The translations under genes were made by a program, and so were the position numbers. 64,000 nucleotides of DNA from Taeniopygia guttata (lineage: Eukaryota; Chordata; Aves; Passeriformes; Estrildidae), in assembly GCF_048771995.1 (NCBI RefSeq), contig NC_133024.1:58548501-58612500 (forward strand), read 5' to 3'. The notes under the pieces are model-generated. The model was not told the origin of the DNA and did no database searches. It saw only the letters and a program-made list of their open reading frames with translations. Shown here one piece after another: positions 53,201 through 61,599 of the stretch. How positions within the stretch are numbered: position 1 is the stretch's first letter; every line of letters begins with the position of its first letter.

Positions 53201-53451
53201 AGAACAGGCACCCAATGCAGGTAAATCATCTTAGTCAGGCTCCTTGTTACTTACTACTGCTTTTGCTGTTGCTGGTGCACTGATGCTTGGCCTCCTTGTT
53301 TCTCTTCAGATGCTGTCAGCTTCTGGGTGTTTTCACCCTTCTCCTTTTCATTGTTGCCATGCCAGGGGTTACCCGGAGAGGAAGATGGAGTATTGAAGGA
53401 AGTAGCTGTCCTGTACCTGCTGCCTTCCCTCCATCCTCCCATGCCAGACAT
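11202..53451 (-). CDS. EPSTI1: EPSTI1 gene, ten coding exons (epithelial-stromal interaction protein 1)
   Basis: Assembled on the minus strand from ten exons: 53255-53451, 42841-42899, 40806-40889, 36799-36872, 36089-36172, 30375-30448, 19411-19504, 16052-16135, 13246-13318 and 11192-11289. All boundaries are GT/AG and phases chain, except that exon 9 is one base short. With that base allowed the product is 303 residues, close to the 318-residue human isoform. Residues about 70-300 align with the human protein as I remember it: [40 protein letters not shown]. Most of it (about 85-275) is charged, Lys/Glu/Gln-rich coiled coil; there is no signal peptide or membrane segment. From established knowledge, EPSTI1 is an interferon-inducible protein linked to macrophage activation and antiviral response; its biochemical activity is not settled. 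It is transcribed away from DNAJC15, as in human. Identity is sure; the N-terminal exon and the C-terminus are less so. Confidence 0.93.
11290..13245 (-). other. EPSTI1 intron 9
   Basis: GTAAGA to CTTTAAG, about 2.0 kb. Contains a CR1 3' end in opposite orientation (11858-12275) and a small poly(A) run near 12547. Nothing else recognised. Confidence 0.85.
11858..12275 (+). mobile_element. CR1 LINE 3' end fragment
   Basis: About 415 bp of CR1 3' end in sense orientation: CAGCATGGAGAAGAGGAGCC, GAAATTCTTCACTACAAGGG, GCTGTGGATGCCCCATCCCT and a terminal CATTCTATGATTCT. Lies in EPSTI1 intron 9, opposite to the gene, about 570 bp from exon 10. It contains a short TTAGGG-like stretch. Confidence 0.93.
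13246..13318 (-). CDS. EPSTI1: EPSTI1 exon 9, one base short
   Basis: A 73-bp exon between acceptor ATTGCCAG and donor GTAAGA. It starts in the frame of exon 8 with AELLEFKQ (human SELLELKR), then the match continues in another frame as [16 protein letters not shown] (human QEQERAKIHQTEHRR). The switch falls at CAAAAC, where five A's instead of four would keep one frame; the expected length is 74 bp. Read literally, the frame runs to the exon end and stops at once in exon 10 (GGG TAA), giving a 275-residue protein. An internal AG at the CAAAACAG site would start a 44-bp exon at 13289 in the correct frame, dropping about ten residues and giving 293. Either a real deletion, with or without that acceptor, or an assembly error. 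Confidence 0.88.
13319..16051 (-). other. EPSTI1 intron 8
   Basis: GTAATT to TTGCCAG, about 2.7 kb. A T-run at 14236-14251 is the only repeat noted. Short open frames at 13615-14190 and 15279-15554 show no known family. Confidence 0.85.
16052..16135 (-). CDS. EPSTI1: EPSTI1 exon 8
   Basis: An 84-bp, phase 0 to 0 exon, acceptor ACAATAG, donor GTAATT. It encodes [17 protein letters not shown] then [11 protein letters not shown], matching human RSWAYRDSLKAEENRK and LQKMKDEQHQK. The other two frames contain stops, so the frame is secure. It opens the second coiled-coil half and mirrors exon 5 in length and phase. Confidence 0.93.
16990..17215 (+). mobile_element. ancient CR1/L3-like LINE remnant
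   Basis: Resembles the end of the reverse-transcriptase ORF and following part of old CR1/L3 elements: TCATTACTCTCCGTAATGGC (FINDL-like region), GGAAGACAATAAAAATCTAC and CACTTTGAAAGACAGGATTA. No ORF remains. Divergence suggests it predates the bird-specific CR1 copies in the window. Confidence 0.55.
17740..17816. repeat. 39-bp tandem duplication (two copies)
   Basis: Two copies of a unit beginning AAAGCTACAGAAATGCAG and ending GACAAGTATA, at 17740-17777 and 17779-17816, with few differences. Followed at 17841-17884 by a looser duplication around ACAGAYARATGTATTTTAT. In EPSTI1 intron 7. Confidence 0.9.
18101..18130. repeat. 15-bp tandem duplication
   Basis: TGAAATCCAAGTCAG occurs twice in direct succession with no differences, in EPSTI1 intron 7. 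Confidence 0.9.
19411..19504 (-). CDS. EPSTI1: EPSTI1 exon 7
   Basis: A 94-bp exon, phase 2 in and 0 out, acceptor CTTCATAG, donor GTAAGC. It encodes [17 protein letters not shown] then [14 protein letters not shown], matching human KTAEFLSKLNTESPDRSACQ and the GPQSSTW end. It is a non-helical linker between the two coiled-coil halves. The roughly ten extra residues that one human isoform has after this Trp are not needed here, because exons 7 and 8 join in phase 0. Confidence 0.9.
26033..26080. repeat. 24-bp tandem duplication (two copies)
   Basis: GTAGATGGCTATTAGAAAAA followed by CAGT in copy one and TAGT in copy two: one difference in 24 bases, so recent. In EPSTI1 intron 6. Confidence 0.92.
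28593..28790 (-). mobile_element. CR1 LINE fragment
   Basis: Antisense CR1: GAAAAGACCTCTACGATCAT, AACTATTTCCCTAAACAACC, GATGGGGCCTCAACCACTTC and ACCCTTTCGGTGAAGGAATT, matching the CR1 subfamily with the 'cactgccaagtcc' segment. Lies in EPSTI1 intron 6 in the same sense as the gene. Confidence 0.85.
29970..30192 (-). mobile_element. CR1 LINE 3' end fragment
   Basis: Antisense CR1 beginning with the terminal repeat complement ATAATCATAAAATCATTGAG, then GGATGGAGAATCCACAACCT and AGGAACCTCCTGTGGTTCAG. Heavily diverged. It lies about 180 bp from EPSTI1 exon 6 on the downstream side, in intron 6. Confidence 0.8.
30375..30448 (-). CDS. EPSTI1: EPSTI1 exon 6
   Basis: A 74-bp exon, phase 0 in and 2 out, acceptor TTTAG, encoding [16 protein letters not shown] then EMLLEDQK plus TA. 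Two overlapping donors are possible, GTAGTA and GTACGT. The second leaves TA, which joins C of exon 7 to give Tyr and restores the human-like QQYKT context, so I chose it. Human equivalent: SNKLEEKKRLQENLRR then EAFREHQQY. Confidence 0.9.
30449..36088 (-). other. EPSTI1 intron 5
   Basis: GTATAT to TGCTTTAG, about 5.6 kb. No interspersed repeat was confidently recognised. A 7-bp-stem palindrome (CTGAAAT/ATTTCAG) lies at 31800-31817. I see nothing else that can be named. Confidence 0.8.
36089..36172 (-). CDS. EPSTI1: EPSTI1 exon 5
   Basis: An 84-bp, phase 0 to 0 exon with acceptor CACACAG and donor GTATAT. It encodes 28 residues, [17 protein letters not shown] then [11 protein letters not shown], matching human LKREESVRIKKEAEEAE and LQKMKAIQREK. 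Pure coiled coil, exactly four heptads. It has the same length and phase as exon 8, which may be its ancient duplicate. Confidence 0.95.
36173..36798 (-). other. EPSTI1 intron 4
   Basis: GTCAGT to CACACAG, 626 bp, the shortest intron. Nothing recognised inside it. Confidence 0.88.
36799..36872 (-). CDS. EPSTI1: EPSTI1 exon 4
   Basis: A 74-bp exon (phase 1 in, 0 out). The acceptor follows a T-rich tract (TTTTTTTAAG) and the donor is GTCAGT. It encodes [14 protein letters not shown] then [11 protein letters not shown], matching human GGSQSETEVRQKQQ and LQLMQSKYKQK. It begins the long charged helix. Confidence 0.95.
36873..40805 (-). other. EPSTI1 intron 3
   Basis: GTAAGA to TTTAAG, about 3.9 kb. 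Contains the longest CR1 copy (37858-38428). The open frames at 39510-40063 have no recognisable product. Confidence 0.85.
37858..38428 (+). mobile_element. CR1 LINE 3' end fragment (longest copy)
   Basis: About 570 bp of CR1 in sense orientation: GTGCTGCATCCAGCTCTGGAGTCCCC region, GATGATCAGAGGGCTAGAGC, GAAGGCTCCAGGGAGACCTC, GCTGTGGATGTCCCATCTCT and a terminal CATTCTATGAATTG. 5'-truncated. In EPSTI1 intron 3, antisense to the gene. Confidence 0.93.
40806..40889 (-). CDS. EPSTI1: EPSTI1 exon 3
   Basis: An 84-bp exon, acceptor GCTCAG, donor GTAAGA (phase 1 in and out). It encodes [16 protein letters not shown] followed by [12 protein letters not shown]. The human counterpart reads AEQELANLEKWKEQNR then AKPVHLVPRRLG. 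The LVPxRLGG motif completed in exon 4 is the most diagnostic stretch of the family. Confidence 0.95.
40890..42840 (-). other. EPSTI1 intron 2
   Basis: GTAAGT to GCTCAG, about 2.0 kb. No repeat or gene recognised. Confidence 0.85.
42841..42899 (-). CDS. EPSTI1: EPSTI1 exon 2
   Basis: A 59-bp exon with acceptor TTTTAG and donor GTAAGT (phase 2 in, phase 1 out). It encodes [19 protein letters not shown], which parallels human AYTLIAPNINRRNEIQR: the Tyr, the hydrophobic triplet, the Pro-Asn and the Arg-Arg are kept. This conserved short motif precedes the coiled coil and was the anchor for finding exon 1. Confidence 0.9.
45365..45635 (+). mobile_element. CR1 LINE 3' end fragment
   Basis: Sense CR1 3' end: ACTAGGAAGAAATTCTTTAC, GGCAGGGTGGTGAGGCACTG, ATTAGATGACCTTTAAGGTC and terminal CATTCCATGATTCT. 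In EPSTI1 intron 1, antisense to the gene. The long open frames on both strands here are a by-product of this repeat. Confidence 0.92.
46552..47131 (-). mobile_element. avian endogenous retrovirus solo LTR (ERVL-like)
   Basis: A block of about 580 bp that starts TGTGGTTTAACCCCA and ends CCAGCACA on the plus strand. I recognise it as a widespread bird LTR whose transcriptional sense is the minus strand, from the positions of the TATA-like region in the middle and the poly(A)-signal region towards the plus-strand left end. There is no internal retroviral region beside it, so it is a solo LTR in EPSTI1 intron 1, same orientation as the gene. It looks complete in length but clearly diverged, so it is an old fossil. 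Target-site duplications are not evident. Family assignment is from memory. Confidence 0.8.
47135..47156. repeat. (AG)n microsatellite
   Basis: Eleven AG units directly after the end of the solo LTR, with only a TGC spacer between them. The microsatellite may be older than the LTR or may have grown at its edge. Confidence 0.95.
50577..50640. repeat. 29-nt-arm inverted repeat with 6-nt loop
   Basis: Left arm 50577-50605 and right arm 50612-50640 are reverse complements at 22 of 29 positions, with a perfect 11-bp inner stem (GAAAAAAGTCA / TGACTTTTTTC) and a perfect GGTTTCA / TGAAACC outer block. Transcribed on the EPSTI1 strand, two of the mismatches become G-U pairs. A second small inverted repeat (GCTTAT/ATAAGC) abuts it at 50563-50578. 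It lies in EPSTI1 intron 1. Could be a pre-miRNA-like hairpin or the relic of a palindromic MITE. Confidence 0.6.
52045..52061. repeat. poly(C)-poly(A) run
   Basis: Eleven C's followed by six A's, preceded by a CT-rich stretch. Likely length-variable and prone to sequencing error. Confidence 0.9.
52424..52437 (+). promoter_or_regulatory. ISRE-like element in EPSTI1 intron 1
   Basis: AGGAAACTGAAACA matches the interferon-stimulated response element pattern RNGAAANNGAAACT at all but the last base. It continues a run of GAAA-type half sites from about 52411. It sits about 0.8 kb inside intron 1. A CACGTG E-box lies about 35 bases away (52388). Candidate interferon enhancer, or promoter of an alternative first exon. 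Confidence 0.5.
53255..53451 (-). CDS. EPSTI1: EPSTI1 exon 1 (coding part, start codon)
   Basis: The exon gives 65 codons plus two bases (TA), followed by a strong GTAAGT donor. The leftover TA joins the first T of exon 2 to make Tyr, the phase that exon 2 needs. The ATG has A at -3 (AAAACCATG), and an in-frame TAG lies upstream, so this is the first in-frame Met; a second Met follows at codon 4. The encoded segment is polar, Ser/Gly/Gln/Lys-rich, and ends in a glutamine-rich stretch (HQQQQKQ). It shows no clear identity to the human N-terminus, which is also low-complexity, so the assignment rests on phase, splice site, position and composition. A further non-coding first exon cannot be excluded. 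Confidence 0.75.
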
Positions 53452-53537
53452 GGTTTTGCAGGTACCTTGCCTTGACAGAAACCAGTATTGCTGCTACAGC
53501 TAGAGGAACTCTCAAAGCTTCAGAGTTGCCAGAAATC

Positions 53538-53549
53538 AGTTTCAATTCC
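53538..53549 (-). promoter_or_regulatory. ETS/IRF composite (EICE/ISRE-like) element upstream of EPSTI1 start
   Basis: The minus strand reads GGAATTGAAACT, a match to the GGAANNGAAA composite element bound by PU.1 or another ETS factor with IRF4/IRF8, and one base from an ISRE core. It lies 87-98 bases upstream of the EPSTI1 ATG, on the sense strand of the gene. EPSTI1 is a known interferon-response gene, so the position is meaningful. The TSS is not known, so it could be in promoter or 5' leader. Confidence 0.5.
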
Positions 53550-53757
53550 TGGTAAACTCCTCCCCTTCCTGAACTTTGGGCTGGCAGGCATGCTAATACA
53601 TGTACTGATTTCTGAGGCATCCACCAGCTGAAGCTCAAGTTTCATAATCTCAATCATAGCACCCAGGCTGACAGGGGTCACAGGGTGACAGCAGAGCTGA
53701 TCTGCACTAATAAACCAGGTGACAACAGTTTGTGCAGAAGTAGGGGGAGGTCTGACG

Positions 53758-53810
53758 TTTTTCTGATACATTTCTGACATATATTTCTGATATATTTCTG
53801 ACATTTTTTA
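53758..53810. repeat. short tandem repeat of TTTCTGAYA units
   Basis: Four copies of a 9-base core (TTTCTGATA or TTTCTGACA) separated by 2-4 bases, alternating between the two versions, about 0.3 kb upstream of the EPSTI1 start. Function unknown. Confidence 0.85.
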
Positions 53811-53952
53811 ACCCAGCATTTCCCTGTGACAGAGGGAATAACTCTTGGGGGTGTTATTACCCACCCCTGAAGGTGAAAGTAATGCAGGTTCTTGTTAATA
53901 AATCTCTTGAGGCAGATTAGAATGAAAAAACACTGAATGATCAGTGTTTGCA

Positions 53953-54002
53953 AATATGTGTGTATATATATGTGTGTATACACATTACACATATATATAT
54001 AT
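53953..54002. repeat. (TG/TA)n microsatellite
   Basis: Alternating purine-pyrimidine tract of TATG, TGTA, CACA and TATA units, about 0.5 kb upstream of the EPSTI1 start codon. The left TGTG and right ACAC halves make it nearly self-complementary, so it could form Z-DNA or a cruciform. Confidence 0.9.
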
Positions 54003-57000
54003 GAACAATTTGGTTGCAATGAAAGCAGCTGTATAGCCATTTTGGTTATTATTATCTCTATTATTATGCCAATATGAAAGCATAAAGATATCACTTAAAA
54101 TGTGCAAGGAGAGAAAATGGAAGAAAGAGAAAGAAAGGGTAAGAGTAGGAAGATACATAACTACAGCCCCTGGAATTACAATGAGACTTAAGTGTTGCTC
54201 TTGGTCGAAGTGATGATTGACGGTCTTGATCTATCGGCAGGGGGTGTGTTTAAGAGCAGGCAATTTGGCATGGTGAAAAGCACCACCATGTTTCCACAAG
54301 ATCTGCCTCTTATTGGCCTCAAAGAGCAGCTTGTAGACTCTGCCAGTTATAAGTTCATCCCTTCTGCCTTTTGCAGACCAGAGGTATGTCATTACACACC
54401 CAAAAACTCATCTCATTCTTGGTGAGCTGCAAACCTGGTCTCAGCAAAGCACCCTGGTGCCTTCACAAATGGTCAATTGCTTTGAGTCATGGTCCAGTCT
54501 CTCACAAGGGGTTTTTTGGTTTCTATTTTGCATGAGTGTACAAGGAAAGATGAAAGAGAAACTAAAAACTAACCTTCAGGTAAATCTTAAGGCAGTGGTC
54601 CTGAAAAAATCCAATTCAGCCTTCTGCTCAATCAGAAAACTTCTTTGACTTTCCTAATTCTACCTGAAGAGAGGACAAATACATGGTCCACTTACTGAAA
54701 ATGGAGATCCTTTGAGTGATCACATCTAACCAGTGGTAGTGTATCTATGGGATCTGCAGGGCTGGAGATAACCAGCAACCTTTTTAATATCATTAGTAAA
54801 TAAAAGATGTTTGGCAACTTCTAACCCAAGCAAAAAAGAACTAGCAATGCTACTCCAGGTTAATGCAGCAGAAGGTGATCCATCTCCACTCATGCAGGTC
54901 TCATACCTCTTTGTTCTCAGCTGATCAAGCTACACTAAAAACACACTGCTGGCCAGGTTTCCTGACTGCCTGGATCACCTAGGTCTTACAGCACTCTCCA
55001 CACATGCAGGGGAAGGAGTAAAGTAAAACTCCATATGGAAAGACACAGGCTGACTGGTTGTTGTGATGCTCCTTGGGACCTGCCACCAGCAGCTCACCTC
55101 CCAGAGCTTCCATATCCACAAGGACACATCTCCTAGGGCTGCCCCAAGAAGGCAGCACCAATGGTCTTTTCCTCCCCCATCCCTCCTAATATGCTCAGCA
55201 GCAGAGATGATCTTCATTTGTACACAAATCATTCTGCAGTCTTTGGAGTGCAAGGGCAGTGTGTTGTAAAGGGGTGAACTAGTGCATAGTCCCTTGCATC
55301 ACTTCCTTTCACAAATATATATATATGTATTTAATGTACAAGGTGCTGGCAAATGAAAGCAAGCATGAAGCTTATTCCCTTCCATAGAACTGGAGGGTCA
55401 ATACAGGAGACAGCAGAAGCACTAGAAGTAGCACAGAAATTATAGCAAAATCATGTCTGAGGACTGCAAAGATTTGTGGGATAACAGCTGTGCCTACAGA
55501 CACCCTATCTGGTAAAAATCCAGTTTTGACATCTGGAGTGTTCTTACCCACGCAGATTGATGTCTTAATAACCCATATTTAATTACAAAAATTGATTATA
55601 ATTAATGTGGCCACTGCTGCTGTGTCTTCAATCCTATAATGTTATGTAAAATTCAGATCTAGTGTCATTTTCCTGTTGAAATTTAGAAACTTTTGGCTGA
55701 AAACAGTAACTGTAGAATCAAAATATTTATATCTATAAAGCTCAAAAAAGAGGGATGTGAAATGAGCCCAAGCGCTAGAAGCTTGATCACTTTTGTTGCT
55801 TCAATGCTAATTTATTTCATAGCTCTGTTGTGGACAACCCAAACTAACTCCATCCAGGACAATATCCAGGTCTGGCTCTAAGGACAGTTCATGCCAGACA
55901 TGACCCCCAGAAAGTCAGTATTAACTAGTGTACTAGATTTACCTTGTCCACCCTAAACATCTCTTCATCACTATCCCAGCAATTTCAAACTCATCCCGCA
56001 GCCTCTGTGTGATACTCCAGTGTATCATTCATCAGCCCTTCAGTTTCATGCTACTAAAACACGACATTTCACAGGCTGCAACCCAGCTCTTACATTGCTT
56101 CAGACGAACTGAGCTGAAATAGCCCCAAAATAATAATCAAGTTCCAGCATCATGGCAGTACCACTTAAGGCTCTCAAGATGCTTGGAGTTTGGTAAGGGC
56201 ATGCTTATTGCCTCCACTAGGATCCACCCAGCCACTTAGCTACTTCTAGCCTAGTGGAGGTTAGTCTTAAGCAGCATATATACGAGTCTGCAGTAGCTGT
56301 GTTTAGAAAAAAGGATCAGCCTCCAGCCCTGTTTTATTTAGTGTCATAGGTGTTAAACAGATGATGAAACATCAGAATGCCAATGTATTCAGTCTCCCAA
56401 AACACCACCCAATCTCAACCTCCCCAAATCTATAAGGTTTCCCAATTCCATAAGGATTTTAATTCAGTACTTATATTTTTCTAGACCCACCAAATACTGT
56501 CTGCCAATTCTATCTAAGGGGCTATATTTATAGATGTTGCACATCCCTAACTGGATCTGATGCTGTGATGCACTGGCCCTTGCTATCAAGTGAGTACACA
56601 CACAGTTTGTGGCTCCCTCCCTCCCCACAAATGGGATAGGGGAGAAAACAGGAAAAGGAGTGAGAAAATTCATTTGTCAAAATAAAGCTTTTTTGTCTGT
56701 AAAGCTCTGTTGCCTCCAGCTATTAAAAACCATTTTTTAAATTTTATTTTGTGGGAGACAGAAAGACAGAAAATGATCTTTCTTTTGCTCTGAGAAAATT
56801 TCTCAGTGGACATATGAAATATTAAGAATCGTCATATTTCCTCCCTCACCTGTGTTTCTCATGAAATTGCAATAATAAACCAAAATAACTTCTGTGGAGG
56901 AACATTTTGTACTGAACCTTTATTTCCAATTCTGCAGCATCAGGAACTATACCAAAAATGAGAGGTATTGGAGACCTTTTCTCACTATAAAGGATCTGGG

Positions 57001-60000
57001 TCAGCCAAGTCATCATTTCTTTGGGAGTGCTAGATAGATAAAACTCTCCTCTATGAAAGAAATAGTATTAAAACCCCCATAAAATTAAACCAATGTAATG
57101 ATTCCTATCTTTCCTTCCCTGAAGACAACTGTTCATTCTTCGTTATTTCACTGTTGGTTGATGGCATTTTAAGGTTTTGCATTTTTAAGGGTCTTTTTTC
57201 CACAACCACAGACACGTTTCATTAAAGGCTAAGATTTTTATTTAATCTAAGGATACTAGAAGCCTAAAGCCTGAAGAAATGCATCAAATTGAAGGAGGCC
57301 TTTGAAAGGATAGCCAGGACAGGCAAGCATTTATACCGCCCACTCTATTTTTCTCAGAAACCAGGAAATTGTATCAGAAGGCCTTGATTGCTGGAGAAAT
57401 GCTTTTTCCTTCGTCATCAGCACTAAACCACTTAGTCCAACAGCTGAATATGATGCTCAAGGGTTCACATGCAAAGCTTTTTTCCCTGGATATTTTGGCT
57501 AAGTAAGTAAGACACACAGCTGAATATACTACAGAGCATATTGAGTAATTGATCATTGGGAACATAGCTCTATATTTTAGAGCAATGGCAAATTATGGTG
57601 AATATCCCTAGAGGAATATCTATAATAAGCAATGCTTATTGAGTTGTTATACCATGATGGCAAAATAAGAATTGAATTTTTAGAGGTGCATTTTACTTTA
57701 CCAATGTTTTTTCTGGCTGAGTACTCTACTTTGCTGTACAATTAGGATGATCACTTTCTGCAGGGTTGATAAAACTAATTGTTACAGCTGAGGATGCTGG
57801 AGAAGAGAAATTTCTCTGCTCCCTGGAGAGGAGACCCAGGAGGAGGGTAAAATGTCAACATTTGGTTAAGATTTATTTTTGTTTAGATTGAGGACTGGAA
57901 TTTGTCAGGTTCAGCAGAAAGAATGCCATTAGCTTTGACAAGTCCGTGTGTGTGGATGTGTTGGGTAATCTATTTAGGAGATGTAAAATGCTGCACACGC
58001 TTCCCATTTTATTGCAAAAAGCTGAAATTGACGGTACCTGACAAAAACTATCATCTTCCACCCTCTAAAAGAAAATTGACCCTTGCTTTCTCTACAGTAT
58101 TACAGCATTACAGCAGGTCCACCTCTCCTTTAGCTAATACTGCTTCAGCAAACGGAAGTGGGGATTGAAAATATAATTAACCTGGTGTCCAGAATTTGAG
58201 TTTTGAGGTCCAGTGCCTGAAGATTATTGCTACATTTTAAGAGCAGCTCTTTAGCCTGGAGGGTGCTATGCATATCTATATTGCTATATAAATAACACTA
58301 AATAATAAAGCAGGGCTGTTTTAAAGGTCTCATGTTATAAAAACAATCAGGACTACAAATGAATGATATCATTAAAAATGCCTGCAAAAAAATCTATTGG
58401 AAAAGGCAAAATTAACTGGTAAACTGCACAAATGGTATCAGAAACAAAGATCTCTAAGAGCTATTGCTCCAGCTGTATGTCCAGAAAGAAAAAGTCCTTG
58501 AGAAGTCTGGCAGTATTAAAATAATATTTACTACATTCTTGAATAGATCTTTTTTCTTAACAGCTTTTAAAGTATAGATTTACTTATTCACAAAAGATAC
58601 ATGAGCTTTTTGGCATATATACCATCTTCTACAAGGAATAATTATACTCTTTGAATTCCTAAAGGCCATGATTAGTTCCAGCCTAGGATTTTATATAATA
58701 TACTACCTTGTGGTACCTAGTCAACCAAAGGTGTCATACCGACAATTATAGTGTCTAGAAAGAACATTGCGTTCCTTATTGTGTTATGTTTCCAAATACA
58801 TTACCTAAATAAATTAGTAGAAGTCCACATGTTTTTTTAACTTTTATAGTATATTGTGGTAATTAAATGTACAAATGCTTGTAGGAGAATTAACTCTTAC
58901 AACTTCTAATCCTGGCTGAGAGGATTTATTCTTCATTCATTTGTATTCACATGACAATTCAGCAAGGCTGAAGTACTGACTTCTCCAGTTTTATATGATA
59001 TGCCTCATGATTTCCTTGATAACTTTCAATTATACTCTCTTCTCTGCCTGACCTCAGAAACTTTAATCTTTAGGACGAAACTTTGATCACTGCCATTCTA
59101 ATTTCACTGATCGTGTGTTACATTTACAGGTTCTTTGGAAATTCTCAGTGGTAAAAATCCCAAACACACACAGGATCCTTGTTATCAATTTCACAATATT
59201 TAACCTGGTAACCATTTCTAGATTCTCTTTCATTCCTGACAGAGACTCTTGCCAGCATGGATCCTGACTGCAACATTGAATACTGTAGCACAGACCAGAA
59301 GGGAAATAATTTATAGGAAAAGTATGCAGACAATTAACTTCAATGGCATAACAAATCTGGACAACATTGCTACACATTAATAGTGACAATATGCTGGAAC
59401 ATACCAGTGTTTAGGATTGAATTAAATAGTAATGGACAGATTGTCTCTACCAGCACCATCCTGTGCATAACACAGCACACAGCTGTGCCACGCTGAGAGG
59501 AGCTTCAGGAGAGAACCATAACCAAAGACACAGCTGCTTTCATCCCACCCCTCCTGGCTTCCGAGGAAAGAAAACTACACTGCTTCACTCCTGGCAGAAG
59601 ATACATTTTCCTCGCGTTGATTATCTGGTTTGTTCGGTGTAGTCGATACGCTCCCTGCGGCTCCTATCCAGAAAGCAGCAGCAGCAGCGTGGCTGTTGAT
59701 ATGAAAAAGATGTTTTGAGCACTGTTCTCCATCTCAGAGTGTGCCTGGATGTATTTGTCTGGACCACATGTTTGTCCATTTGGATGGACCATACGACCCA
59801 GTGTAAGAGTTCAATTTTGCTACCCTTACAATGACATACAATATTGACATACAATATCATAGATTATAATTTCCTTACAAAGGTGATCAAGCACTTGACA
59901 AGGGCAGAGGCTTTTCTGTATTTGATACTTATAAAGGAGGAAGAACTCAGCTGCTGTGACCAGGAGACAGTAGTATTTGGGCAAAATAGCTTTGGATTAA

Positions 60001-60898
60001 TGAGAACAGAATCTGTCCTGTTAAGGGGTCACAGAGATCAGCTTGTAAAACTAAGGAAGACACCCTAAATTCCAAAACTTTCAATTTATTGTTTTTTAAG
60101 CTGGGTTTGCTAATCAAGAAAATAGTAAGTGACATACTATTCTGCATCAGTTCTATGCAAATAAATGAATAAAAAATATTAGTTGGGGACATTTTTATTA
60201 ATTCTAAGGTAAGTTTTAAATTTCTAAGAAATCTAATTCCAGTGAAGATTTAAAAAATTAATCATACATGATTGTATGTTATATGTCCAATGAAGAAGTA
60301 AAAATGAATGCATTTCTTGACGCAATGGATCATCATGCAACTTCCAATGACTTCTGTTCAGTAGAAAGTTAAATTTATATGTCTTTCTAAGGTTAATGAA
60401 ATGCTGTATGTGGTCAGCTCACCTCTACGGTACTTTAAAAAAGGTACTTAAGAGATGCTCAGAAGAGCAATCGTCTTTTGAAATAGGAAGTAAGGAGAGT
60501 AATTCTTTTTGCCCAGTCACACCGCTTAGCAACCGCAGATGATCCAATTCCATGGCCAGCCCTACCAAGCAGGAGGGAAGGAAAAGCAGCACAAGGGAAG
60601 AGCTGCTTCCCTGCTGTACGGACACAGAGCTGAGCGTTTTACTGATCGTGGTGTGGAATGAAGGGCGACGGACAACTTCTGCACAGGGAGGCATCAGATG
60701 AGAACCACTTCCAGAAGGGTGAACTACAATCCAGACTGGCAGCACTTGCAGGGAATCAAATTATAAACACAGTGAAACATATACAGAATCAACTGAGGTG
60801 CAAGCAAGCATATACATTTTAAAGTGCATTGTTAGCGGGTTTCTTCCCAGATTAATTATGCTTTTCCTTTCATGAAAAACGCCAATCACTTGGTTTTT

Positions 60899-61485
60899 TA
60901 AATTTTTAAAAATTTAATAATAAAAGTATTATAAAAATAGTAATACAATTAGAGTAATAAAATTTAGAGTTAGGACAATTACAAGACAATAAAAAGCAAA
61001 GAATTATGGACATCTGGATGCTCTCGGACACTAAGTCATGAAAAACATGCCTTGTGAACAAAGGAATTACCTTAAAAGCAATAGCCTGTTGCATCTTCAT
61101 ATATCTCATACATGATGCATAAATTCCTTGCAAATTAAGAACTTTTCTGGTTTTTGTCAACTTCTCCTTAATCCTGGTGGTTCCACAAAGACTGAGAGAA
61201 GGTGGAAGCATGTTTGTCTTTTCTGATAAGGAGGCAGGTACTTTTTATGGGCCCCCTTCACTGACATCTCTGTATGAAGAGTTTCTTGATTATCTCATCT
61301 TTCTGCTTGAGCTTGTAACAAATTCTATATCGCAGTTTCTATTTTAACATTATGTTGTAACCTAAAACTACATTTAACACACTACTTAAGAGAATTAATA
61401 CAGCATAACTTTCTAACATTACACATATAATATTCACTGTAACATTTGCAAAAAGCCAATCATAAAATATGCATTTTTCACACTT
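60899..61485 (-). mobile_element. LTR-like repeat, probable songbird ERV solo LTR
   Basis: An AT-rich block whose minus-strand reading (for example GCTTTTTATTGTCTTGTAAT, and an ATTAAA near the end) resembles an LTR family that I recall from songbird genomes. No internal region is present. Limits are approximate: one end is near the AAATTTTTAAAAATTT stretch, the other near the AT-rich segment before the DNAJC15 CpG island. It looks like an aged solo copy. Identification is from memory of the repeat, so class (ERVK or other) is left open. Confidence 0.5.
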
Positions 61486-61599
61486 TACATATATCTCCCC
61501 CGTCCTCTCCTTTCAAAAATCCTGTATTTTGAAGATGGGCACGAACAATTTCCGTGTGGCCCGAATGTTTTTTCCCTGCTGACCCTATTTGTTAATGGG

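Larger units (their letters stand above)
42900..53254 (-). other. EPSTI1 intron 1
   Basis: GTAAGT to TTTTAG, about 10.4 kb. Contains a CR1 3' end, the solo LTR with (AG)n, the hairpin at 50577-50640, a poly(C) run and the ISRE-like site near its 5' end. Good donor-like sites at 46020-46025 and 43278-43283 do not fit as a coding exon 1. Confidence 0.8.
53452..61599. other. EPSTI1-DNAJC15 intergenic segment
   Basis: 8.1 kb between divergent genes. Near EPSTI1 it has the ETS/IRF element, a short tandem repeat and a TG/TA microsatellite; near DNAJC15 it has the LTR-like block. Between about 54100 and 60890 I see only AT-rich DNA with short, unrecognised open frames. Confidence 0.75.

Noticed and set aside
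60425-60745. Minus-strand open frame ending near a GTGAGC donor, considered as EPSTI1 exon 1
   Set aside because: The phase needed by exon 2 gives a stop just before the donor; the exon at 53255-53451 fits without problems.
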